Source of the DNA: an uncultured Pseudomonas sp.
GTDB lineage: Bacteria; Pseudomonadota; Gammaproteobacteria; Pseudomonadales; Pseudomonadaceae
Direction of reading: 5' to 3'
Assembly: GCF_946886105.1 (NCBI RefSeq)
Contig: NZ_CAMPHV010000004.1
Coordinates: 115,094-179,093, forward strand
DNA: 64,000 nucleotides
Under the pieces are notes generated by a model. It had not been told where the DNA came from. It worked only from the letters and a program-made list of their open reading frames with translations, and ran no database searches. Both the position numbers and the translations under genes were made by a program. Below, one piece after another: positions 19,664 through 26,987 of this stretch (positions are counted from its first letter, which is position 1; every line of letters starts with the position of its first letter).

Positions 19664-20497
19664 ATGCCGATGCCCGAACGTTGTCTAGTGAAGTCTCTGA
19701 TGCTGCTGGTTGGTTTATGTTTCATGGTGACGGCGGCTAACGCCGCGGGTAAATGTGAACGCTTGGTGGCGACGGGCAACCCCGAGTACCCACCCTATCT
19801 CTGGCGAGATCCGCAGAATCCGCAGCAGTTGATTGGCGCCAATGCCGATCTGCTCGAGCACCTGGCCAAAGAGCTGGGCGTGGCGATCGATGTGATCTAT
19901 ACCGGGCCTTGGTCGCGTGCTCAGGAAGAAGTGCGTACCGGTCGGGTCGATTTGATCGCCGGCGCCTTTTTGACTCTGCCACGTCTTGAGTACATGGATT
20001 ACGTGCATCCGGCTTTCTTCTATACGCCCAGCGTGGTCTGGGTTCGTCAGGGCGAGGCGTTTCCCTATGCTGGCTGGGAGGACTTGCGCGGGCTTACCGG
20101 CGATACTTTGGTGAGCAATAGTTTCGGTCAGCAATTCGACGCTTTCGCCAAGGACAACTTGACGCTCGAGGGCGTATCGAGTCTGACTCAGGCGTTTCAG
20201 AAATTGGTACTCAAGCGTACCGACTATGTCCTCTATGAGCGCTATCCGGGCTTGGCGCTGGCCGAAACCCTGGGCCTGCATGACGATCTGACGATTCTCG
20301 AACCCCCCATATCGAGTGAGGGTTTGTACCTGACCTTGTCGCATAATTCGGCTTGCAACGACCCTTGGCTACGCGGACAGTTGGCGAAGAAAATGGCAGA
20401 ATTGTCCAGCGCAGGCCTGCCCGAGCGCTGGTTGCAACGCAACCTCGAACGCTGGAAAGAGCAGCAACTGCAGCCAGCGATTCCTCCCATTCAGTAG
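19664..20497 (+). CDS. Periplasmic solute-binding protein, family 3-like
   Basis: About 277 residues. The signal peptide is VKSLMLLVGLCFMVTAANA, cut before AGKCE. The mature part has GNPEYPPYLWRDP, a linker with GADLLEHLAKELGV-type residues and GRVDLIAGAFLTLPRLEYMDY, typical of amino-acid-binding periplasmic proteins. The ligand is unknown. No permease or ATPase is nearby, so it may serve sensing rather than ABC uptake. ATG at 19664 or 19670 fits best; 19601 and 19637 are also in frame. Confidence 0.75.
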   Translation: MPMPERCLVKSLMLLVGLCFMVTAANAAGKCERLVATGNPEYPPYLWRDPQNPQQLIGANADLLEHLAKELGVAIDVIYTGPWSRAQEEVRTGRVDLIAGAFLTLPRLEYMDYVHPAFFYTPSVVWVRQGEAFPYAGWEDLRGLTGDTLVSNSFGQQFDAFAKDNLTLEGVSSLTQAFQKLVLKRTDYVLYERYPGLALAETLGLHDDLTILEPPISSEGLYLTLSHNSACNDPWLRGQLAKKMAELSSAGLPERWLQRNLERWKEQQLQPAIPPIQ

Positions 20498-20506
20498 GTA
20501 ATTCGT

Positions 20507-20863
20507 GTGTTCAATCGACGTCTGTGCGCCGTCATGCTAATGCTTGCTCTCAGTGCTTGCGCCAGCGATCCGGCGCCCACCGAACAACTGCGTTTAAGCG
20601 ATCAAGCGCTATCCCAGGTCAAAGCATTGGGCGCCGATACCGAGCGCTTCACCAGCTTGAAGCTGGCCGAGGAAAAACAGGCCCAAGCCCAGGCTGCCAT
20701 GCAGGCAGGTGATTTCAAACAGGCGCGGATTCTTTCGGAGCAAGCGGAATTGGATGCCCGTTTGGCCCAGGGGCAGTTTTTGACGCAGCAAAGCCAGGAT
20801 CAGCTCGATGCCTTGGCGGTGCGCATCGACCGCCTGCGCAAGCAGCTGGGGAGTCTGCCATGA
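20507..20863 (+). CDS. DUF4398 lipoprotein
   Basis: It is 118 residues with a lipoprotein signal ending LSAC (Cys about 18), then a helical, coiled-coil-prone DUF4398 domain rich in Ala, Gln and Glu. The start is GTG at 20507, nine bases after the previous stop. Its end overlaps the OmpA-type gene by four bases (ATGA), so the pair is translationally coupled. A cell-envelope role is likely, but the exact job is unknown. Confidence 0.8.
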   Translation: MFNRRLCAVMLMLALSACASDPAPTEQLRLSDQALSQVKALGADTERFTSLKLAEEKQAQAQAAMQAGDFKQARILSEQAELDARLAQGQFLTQQSQDQLDALAVRIDRLRKQLGSLP

Positions 20864-21672
20864 GTTGGCATTTGCGTTTATCCGCCTTGGTGCCGCTCGC
20901 TCTGGTGCTGAGCGGCTGTGCCAGTTCTTCGCCCGAAGAAAGCAACAGGCTCGAGACGGCGCGTACCAGCTTTCATGCGGTCAAGGAGGATCCAGATGTG
21001 TTGCGCAGCGCGCCGAAAGATGTGATCCGCGCCGGCGAATCCTTGGCGCGCGCCGATCGTCTCTCGAGCTACTGGGGCAGTGCCGAGGATGTTATCCACT
21101 ATGCCTACCTTAGCCAGCGTTACAGCGATATCGCCAAGCAACATAGCGCGCTGAATCTGAATCAGGAGCGGGCGGTCAAGCTGGAGCTGGAACGCCAGCG
21201 CCTGCAATTGGCCTTGCGCGAAGCCAAGTTGCTGAGTGTTCAGGAGCAGAGCAACTGGCTGGAAGAACAGATGCTCAGCCTGTCGACCAGCGAAACCGAG
21301 CGTGGCTTGGTGATGACCCTCGGCGACGTATTGTTCGATGCCGCGCGCGCTGAGCTGAAGGCCTCCGCCAATCGCACCGTGCTTAAGCTCGCTCAGTTTA
21401 TGCAGCTCAATTCGCGTCGGACTGTACGCATCGAAGGCTATACCGATAACCGCGGCGACAAGCAGGAGAATCTGGAGCTGTCGCGGGCGCGGGCGCAGAC
21501 AGTCGCCGATCTGCTGGTCGACCTGGGTGTCGATGGCAAGCGCATCGAAGTCGCCGGTCATGGCGAGGACTTCCCCATCGCGGAAAACGCATCGGCCAGG
21601 GGACGGGCGCAAAACCGCCGAGTAGAGATCGTTTTCTCCGACGAGCAGGGGCGCCTGGGCGCTGCCCGCTAA
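20860..21672 (+). CDS. OmpA-family lipoprotein with N-terminal DUF4398-like region
   Basis: It is 270 residues: lipobox LSGC (Cys about 20), a helical region resembling its upstream neighbour (res 30-145), then an OmpA C-terminal peptidoglycan-binding domain (res 155-262) with GDVLFDAARAELK, IEGYTDNRGDKQENLELSRARA and GRAQNRRVEIVF. It probably tethers the outer membrane to the cell wall. It forms an operon with the DUF4398 lipoprotein and perhaps the solute-binding protein. Confidence 0.9.
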   Translation: MSWHLRLSALVPLALVLSGCASSSPEESNRLETARTSFHAVKEDPDVLRSAPKDVIRAGESLARADRLSSYWGSAEDVIHYAYLSQRYSDIAKQHSALNLNQERAVKLELERQRLQLALREAKLLSVQEQSNWLEEQMLSLSTSETERGLVMTLGDVLFDAARAELKASANRTVLKLAQFMQLNSRRTVRIEGYTDNRGDKQENLELSRARAQTVADLLVDLGVDGKRIEVAGHGEDFPIAENASARGRAQNRRVEIVFSDEQGRLGAAR

Positions 21673-21726
21673 GCGCATGTTGATCCCCAACCACTGCGCT
21701 AAATACCGTTCATAGTTAGATGAACG

Positions 21727-21846
21727 GCATTTAAACGCTCTCCACCCCTCTGCGGTGGAGAAAAACTTCGCCGTCTCCACCCTGGTAAATGCCTATCGGC
21801 AACGCCCGTAACCTCGTAGGGCGGACATGGCGAAGCCTTGTCCGCC
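21727..21846. repeat. Nested inverted repeats in the 369-base gap after the OmpA-type gene
   Basis: Outer arms GGCATTTA (21727-21734) and TAAATGCC (21785-21792) enclose the hairpin CTCCACC/GGTGGAG (about 21740-21760). A second hairpin, GGCGGACA (21820-21827) with TGTCCGCC (21839-21846), follows. No open frame is supported here. The rest of the gap holds the MocR promoter. Confidence 0.6.
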
Positions 21847-21951
21847 GTTCGGGCGGCCGCTGGTGGCAATCCGGGAAAACTGGCCTCTACCATCCGCGCC
21901 AGCACTTCGTTCCCGCACTGGTATGACCATCGATACCCGATCAGTCGAAGG

Positions 21952-22023
21952 ACTGTATCAGCGACTATTATTGAAACTGTACCCGTGCAATTTATTCTGT
22001 GTGCGCTACTGTACTGGTTCAGT
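21952..22023 (+). promoter_or_regulatory. Promoter and repeated operator half-sites of the MocR gene
   Basis: TTGAAA (21971-21976), a 16-base spacer and TATTCT (21993-21998) form a likely promoter. ACTGTAT/C occurs three times in the same direction: 21952-21958, 21976-21982 and 22008-22014. The last copy also makes the inverted pair ACTG...CAGT (22008-22023). The arrangement suggests autoregulation by the downstream MocR protein. Confidence 0.55.
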
Positions 22024-22041
22024 AATATGGAGGCGCTGGTC

Positions 22042-23478
22042 ATGACTAATCTGTTGCTCTATCAACGCATTGCCCAGCAACTGGCGGAAGACATTCGTCG
22101 TGGCGTCTACCAGCCGGGCGAGCGCGTGCCTTCGGTGCGCAAGATGAGCTCGCAGCTCAGTGTCAGTCACGCCACCGTATTGCAGGCCTATGCCAATCTG
22201 GAAGATCAGGGGCTGATCCGTGCCCGCCCGCAGTCCGGCTACTATGTTCATCAAACCCCGGCATTGACCGCGCCGACCCCGGACATCGCCCGGGTCGAGC
22301 GTCCCGGTCTGGTGACCCGCAGCAGCATCATCAATCAGGTACTCACCGAATCGCGGCGCGAGGGGGTGTTTCCCCTGGGCGCAGCAGTGCCGCACGTCGA
22401 GTACCTGCCGGTGCGCGCCTTGCACCAACAATTGGCCAAGGTCACCCGCTTCCACAGCGCGCGGGCTTTCAGCTATATGTTCAGCCCCGGTTTCGAGCCG
22501 TTGCGCCGTCAGGTCGCGATTCGTATGCGCGATGCCGGGGTGGTGGTCGATCCGTCCGCGGTGGTGATTACCCATGGCTGCGTGGATGCGCTGCAGATGT
22601 CGCTGCGGGTGCTAACCAAGCCGGGCGACCTGATCGCCGCCGAGTCGCCGACTTATTACGGCCTGCTGCAACTGGCCGATCTGCTTGGCCTGAAAGTCAT
22701 CGAAATTCCCAGCGATCCGACCACCGGTATCAGCCTCGAAGCCCTGCAGCTGGCGGCCAACCAATGGCCGATCAAGGCGCTGGTACTGACCGCGCGGCTG
22801 AGCAATCCGCTGGGCGGCACGATTCCGGAGGCACGGCAAAAACAACTGCTGCGTTTGGCCGGCGATTACGATATCCAGGTCATCGAGGACGATATCTACG
22901 GCGAACTGATGTTCGAGCAAGGGCCGACCAAGGCGCTGAAATCCCACGACCGGGAAGGGCGGGTGATCTACTGCTCGAGCTTCTCCAAGACCCTGTCGCC
23001 GGGCGTGCGTATCGGCTGGATCATCGCCGGCAAATACCAGGACGAAATTCAACGCCTGCAAACCTTCAGCACCCACTCGGCTTGTAGCGTCACCCAGATG
23101 GCGGTGGCCGCCTACCTGGAGAACGGCGGCTACGACCGCCACTTACGTTATATCCGCCAGGAATACCGGAAAAACCTCAGCGCCTTCCAATTGGCGGTGC
23201 AGCAATACTTCCCCGAAGGCACGCAAATCACCCGACCCAACGGCGGCTTCATCCTCTGGGTTAGCCTGCCGGCGCGGGTTAACACCAAGGACCTCCACGT
23301 GCGCGCGTTGCAGCAAGGCATCAGCATCGCCCCGGGGCTGATCTTCAGCAACACCGAGCAGTTCAACCACTGCATCCGCCTCAATTGCGGCATCCCCTGG
23401 AATCGTGAGGCGGAGCGGGCATTGATGACTCTGGGCATGCTGGCTGGGCAGTTGTGTCAGGAGGCGGTGGCGTACTGA
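22042..23478 (+). CDS. MocR/GntR-family regulator with aminotransferase-like domain
   Basis: It is 478 residues. The N-terminal winged helix (about 5-75) contains QLAEDIRRGVYQPGERVPSVR and the recognition helix region VSHATVLQAYANLEDQGLI. A class I aminotransferase-fold domain follows, with the PLP lysine in YCSSFSKTLSPGVRIGW and GHGC-like VVITHGCVDALQ. MocR proteins use PLP or an amino-acid ligand to control transcription. The frame is open far upstream, but GGAGG at 22029-22033 fixes ATG 22042. The target genes are unknown. Confidence 0.9.
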   Translation: MTNLLLYQRIAQQLAEDIRRGVYQPGERVPSVRKMSSQLSVSHATVLQAYANLEDQGLIRARPQSGYYVHQTPALTAPTPDIARVERPGLVTRSSIINQVLTESRREGVFPLGAAVPHVEYLPVRALHQQLAKVTRFHSARAFSYMFSPGFEPLRRQVAIRMRDAGVVVDPSAVVITHGCVDALQMSLRVLTKPGDLIAAESPTYYGLLQLADLLGLKVIEIPSDPTTGISLEALQLAANQWPIKALVLTARLSNPLGGTIPEARQKQLLRLAGDYDIQVIEDDIYGELMFEQGPTKALKSHDREGRVIYCSSFSKTLSPGVRIGWIIAGKYQDEIQRLQTFSTHSACSVTQMAVAAYLENGGYDRHLRYIRQEYRKNLSAFQLAVQQYFPEGTQITRPNGGFILWVSLPARVNTKDLHVRALQQGISIAPGLIFSNTEQFNHCIRLNCGIPWNREAERALMTLGMLAGQLCQEAVAY

Positions 23479-23565
23479 AGATTTTTTAGTTGGCTTAACC
23501 CGGATAGGTTGGGCACTGCGTCTACCTAAGCGAATGGTTCGTTCGTTTGCTCAGGAGAGACCCTC

Positions 23566-25335
23566 ATGTCCGCTTATCCCGTTTTGCTTACCCGTCCCCT
23601 TGCCGCCGGTTTTGCCGCGGGCTTGTTGCTTGCTCTTGGCGCCTGTAGTGCCTCCAATCCCGATGCTGCTGCCACCGCGGCCAAGTCTGAAGGGGCTGTG
23701 GTGCTTGCCGATCAGGTGCGCCAGAGCCAGCGTGCCGAATTGCGTGAGCAGGAGGTCTCGTCCGCGCCTGCGCAGTTGCAACGTAAAGCCGTTGCGGAGG
23801 ATATGGCCGTTATGCCGAGCGTGGCCTATGCGCCCATGCCCATAGCGGGTTCGATGCCCGATGCGCTGCCGCCGGGTTACCGTGACCAGGGCCGCGAGCG
23901 GTATCAGAAGCTCGCCGACAATCCGGTGCACGCGGTGGCCGAAGCCCCGGTGTCGACGTTTAGCATCGACGTGGATACCGGCAGCTACGCCAACGTGCGG
24001 CGCTTCCTCAACCAGGGGCAGTTGCCGCCGGCCGAGGCGGTGCGCTTGGAGGAGTTAGTCAATTACTTCCCCTACGCCTATCCGTTGCCGACCGGCGATA
24101 CGCCCTTTGGCGTCGGCACCGAATTGGCGGTGACGCCGTGGAACCCGCAGAGCCGTTTGCTGCGTATCGCGATCAAGGCCTCCGATATGCAGGTTGCAGA
24201 GCTACCGCCAGCCAATCTGGTGTTTCTGGTGGATGTATCGGGTTCGATGGACAGGCGCGAGGGGCTGCCGATGGTGCAGAGCACGCTGAAATTGCTGGTC
24301 GAGCAATTGCGCGCCGAGGACAAAGTGTCCCTGGTGGTCTATGCCGGTTCATCCAGCGTGGTGTTGGAGCCGACCGCGGGCAGTGACAAGGCGAAGATCC
24401 GCGCAGCAATCGATCAGTTGCGCGCAGGTGGTTCGACGGCCGGTGAGTCGGGTATCCAGCTGGCCTATCAGCAGGCTCAGCAGGGTTTTATCAAGGGCGG
24501 CATCAACCGCATCCTGCTGGCCACCGATGGCGACTTCAATGTCGGCATCAGCGATTTCGAGACGCTCAAGCAGCTGGCGGCCGACAAGCGCAAGACCGGG
24601 ATTTCCCTGACCACCCTGGGCTTCGGCACCGATAACTACAACGAGCAGTTGATGGAGCAATTGGCCGATGCCGGCGATGGCAATTACGCCTATATCGATA
24701 ACCTGCGCGAGGCGCGCAAGGTGCTGGTTGATCAGCTCGGCTCGACCCTGGCGACGGTGGCCAAGGATGTGAAGATCCAGGTCGAGTTCAACCCGGCGCA
24801 GGTCAGCGAGTACCGCTTGCTCGGCTATGAAAACCGCGCGTTGAAGCGTGAGGACTTCAGCAACGACAAGATCGATGCCGGCGAGATCGGTGCTGGCCAT
24901 ACAGTGACCGCGCTCTATGAAATAGTCCCGGTCGGCAACCAGGGCTGGTTGGAGCCGCTGCGCTATCAGCAGGCGGAAAGATCCGTCAGCAAGCAAGGTG
25001 AACTGGCGCTGCTGCGCATACGTTACAAGGCGCCGCAGCAGAGCAGTAGTAAGTTGCTGGAAATTCCCATAGTGGCGCAGCGCAACACTCCGACGATCGC
25101 CCAGGCCAGCGAGGATCTGCGCTTCGCCGCGGCCGTCGCCGCCTTTGCCCAGCAGCTGAAAGACGCGCAGTACACAGGCGATTTCGACCTGGCCGCCAGC
25201 GCGGAGTTGGCTCGCAGCGGCAAGGGCGAGGATCGCTTTGGCCTGCGTGGCGAGTTCGTGCAACTGGTCGAATTGGCGCAAAGCCTGCAAACTCCGGCTT
25301 CACTTCCCGCACCCAGCGCTGCCAAGGTCGACTAA
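23566..25335 (+). CDS. von Willebrand factor A domain lipoprotein (YfbK-like)
   Basis: It is 589 residues. The N-terminal signal ends with lipobox LGAC, so it is predicted as an envelope lipoprotein. After an Ala-rich linker comes a vWF-N region (APVSTFSIDVDTGSYANVRRFL), a vWA domain with a complete MIDAS (DVSGSMD, then GSTAGESG and ATDGDFN) and a DUF3520-type C-terminal domain. The vWA fold implies metal-dependent protein binding. The ECF sigma gene starts 2 bases after its stop, so they form one operon and it may be a signal input or an output of that sigma factor. Confidence 0.88.
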   Translation: MSAYPVLLTRPLAAGFAAGLLLALGACSASNPDAAATAAKSEGAVVLADQVRQSQRAELREQEVSSAPAQLQRKAVAEDMAVMPSVAYAPMPIAGSMPDALPPGYRDQGRERYQKLADNPVHAVAEAPVSTFSIDVDTGSYANVRRFLNQGQLPPAEAVRLEELVNYFPYAYPLPTGDTPFGVGTELAVTPWNPQSRLLRIAIKASDMQVAELPPANLVFLVDVSGSMDRREGLPMVQSTLKLLVEQLRAEDKVSLVVYAGSSSVVLEPTAGSDKAKIRAAIDQLRAGGSTAGESGIQLAYQQAQQGFIKGGINRILLATDGDFNVGISDFETLKQLAADKRKTGISLTTLGFGTDNYNEQLMEQLADAGDGNYAYIDNLREARKVLVDQLGSTLATVAKDVKIQVEFNPAQVSEYRLLGYENRALKREDFSNDKIDAGEIGAGHTVTALYEIVPVGNQGWLEPLRYQQAERSVSKQGELALLRIRYKAPQQSSSKLLEIPIVAQRNTPTIAQASEDLRFAAAVAAFAQQLKDAQYTGDFDLAASAELARSGKGEDRFGLRGEFVQLVELAQSLQTPASLPAPSAAKVD

Positions 25336-25337
25336 GC

Positions 25338-25934
25338 GTGACTGCCCATCCTGTTGCTCCACTGCCCGACGAAGAGGACGCCGCCTTGTTGCGGCGTTAT
25401 CGCCAGGGCGATGCCGAGGCCTTTGCACTGCTCTATCAGCGCCATCGCCTCGGTTTGTTCCGTTTTCTCTGTGGCCTGTGCGGCGATCCGACGCTGGCCG
25501 AGGAGGTGTTCCAGGACACCTGGATGAGCCTGATCCGCAGCCAGTCGCTGCAGCGCGAGGCGGTGCTGTTCAAGACCTGGCTGTACCAGATCGCGCGCAA
25601 CCGGCTGATCGATCACTGGCGCAAATCGGGCCGCCAGCAGGGAAAGCATGAGGCGTTTGACGAGCAGCTGCATGACCAGCCATGCAGCGAGACCAACCCT
25701 GAGCAGCAGCTCAGCTTGAGTCGCGACCAGGAACGCCTACAGGCCGCGCTGGCCGATCTGCCGGCCGAACAAAGGGAGGTGTTCCTGCTGCGCGCCCACG
25801 GCGATCTGGAGTTGCATGAGATCGCCGAGCTGACCCGCACGCCGGCGGAAACGGTGAAGAGCCGTTTGCGCTATGCGTTGCAGAAATTACGTCGGCTGCT
25901 GGCTGACCCGGCCGCCGAGGAGTTACCCGTATGA
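25338..25934 (+). CDS. ECF-type RNA polymerase sigma factor
   Basis: It is 198 residues, GTG start. Region 2 covers about 20-90 with GDAEAFALLYQRH and AEEVFQDTWMSLI (-10 recognition). Region 4 covers about 130-185 with LPAEQREVFLLR and IAELTRTPAETVKSRLRYALQKLR (-35 recognition). Its stop overlaps the next ATG by four bases. Together with that membrane protein and the vWA lipoprotein it looks like a cell-surface signalling unit; its regulon is unknown. Confidence 0.92.
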   Translation: MTAHPVAPLPDEEDAALLRRYRQGDAEAFALLYQRHRLGLFRFLCGLCGDPTLAEEVFQDTWMSLIRSQSLQREAVLFKTWLYQIARNRLIDHWRKSGRQQGKHEAFDEQLHDQPCSETNPEQQLSLSRDQERLQAALADLPAEQREVFLLRAHGDLELHEIAELTRTPAETVKSRLRYALQKLRRLLADPAAEELPV

Positions 25935-26626
25935 ACCGCGACCAACACGATCCGCACGAGCAGGCGTTGCTCGATCATTTTCGCGCCCATAGCCAGGGCG
26001 AGCCGTCCGCCGAACTGGACGCGTGCATCCTCGCTGCAGCCCGCGCCGCGCAGGTAGCGAGCAAACCCGGCTGGAGTCAGCGCCTGCATGCCTGGCTGTT
26101 CGGCCCGGGCGGTCGCCAGCGCTGGTCGGTGGCAGTGGCTGGGCTGGCGTGTGTCGGCATCGGCGTCAGCCTGACGTGGCGCACCCTGGAACAAACCCCC
26201 GACGCCTATGACGCGCCCATGCCCCGCGCGGTGATGGCGCCGGCGCCAGCCGCTCCCATGGCCGAAGCCGAGGCGCCGCAAGGCCTGCTGCGCGAACAGG
26301 CGCCGGCGGTGCAGCGCTATTCACAAGAGCGGCAAAGGGCCGAGAAGAAAGAATCGGCACCGGTGCTGGCGGAGGAGATGCGCAAGCAAGCGCCGATCGC
26401 CAGCGAGGCTCTATCGGATGCCTTGGTGCCAGAGGCCGCATCGTCCATGGCGCCGCGGGTGAGCAAGGCGGTTGAGCCGGAGTCGGAGCAGTTGCTGTTG
26501 CAACTGCTGGAGCTACGCCGCGCCGGTAAGACCGAGGAAGCGAAAACCCTGCAACAGCGTTTGCAGCAAGACTATCCGCAGATGGATATAGAGGCGCAGA
26601 TGGAGCGCCTTGAAAACAACCGTTAG
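25931..26626 (+). CDS. Putative anti-sigma-like single-pass membrane protein
   Basis: It is 231 residues, with a cytoplasmic N-terminal part of about 70 residues, one membrane segment (RWSVAVAGLACVGIGVSLTW) and an Ala/Pro/Glu-rich periplasmic tail ending in a helical stretch. Translational coupling to the ECF gene suggests an anti-sigma factor. The zinc anti-sigma motif Hx3Cx2C is absent, so the assignment rests on context and topology only. Confidence 0.65.
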   Translation: MNRDQHDPHEQALLDHFRAHSQGEPSAELDACILAAARAAQVASKPGWSQRLHAWLFGPGGRQRWSVAVAGLACVGIGVSLTWRTLEQTPDAYDAPMPRAVMAPAPAAPMAEAEAPQGLLREQAPAVQRYSQERQRAEKKESAPVLAEEMRKQAPIASEALSDALVPEAASSMAPRVSKAVEPESEQLLLQLLELRRAGKTEEAKTLQQRLQQDYPQMDIEAQMERLENNR

Positions 26627-26640
26627 CGGGGCGATACGGA

Positions 26641-26912
26641 CGTAGGTTGGGCCGGGCTGCGTAGGCTGAGCGCAGCAAGCCCAACGAGCAGCGTTCACGA
26701 TTGCGGGTAGGGGGTGTTGGGCTTCGCAGGCTCAGCGCCAACCTACATTGTTGACTCTCGCCTCCCGGGTACTTCTCTCTGACCTTGCAACGGAGCGCTT
26801 CATGCCATGCAGGGCCGTTCACTTAAGCCAGAGAACGGCGCTCTTGTAGCCCGGATGAAATCCGGGGGCGAGGTCAGCCACAGAAGCGTTCCCCGGATAG
26901 CATCCGGGCTAC
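26641..26912. repeat. Two repeat units in the 361-base gap after the ECF operon
   Basis: Unit 1 (26641-26746) has arms GTAGGTTGG (26642-26650) and CCAACCTAC (26738-26746) with an inner inverted GTTGGGCTTCG. Unit 2 (26846-26912) is a REP pair: GTAGCCCGGATGAAATCCGG and its inverted partner ending CATCCGGGCTAC. No gene is seen in the gap. The elements may end or protect the ECF-operon mRNA. Confidence 0.75.
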
Positions 26913-26987
26913 GAACTGCCGACAAAGCCCGCCATGCCAGCGAGCAAAGCGCTAGCATGGCGTTCTTGTTTACGCATGGAGCGCGCA

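Noticed and set aside
22042..23478. Plain aminotransferase
   Set aside because: The N-terminal winged helix with recognition helix identifies it as a MocR regulator; the enzyme fold is the ligand-binding part.
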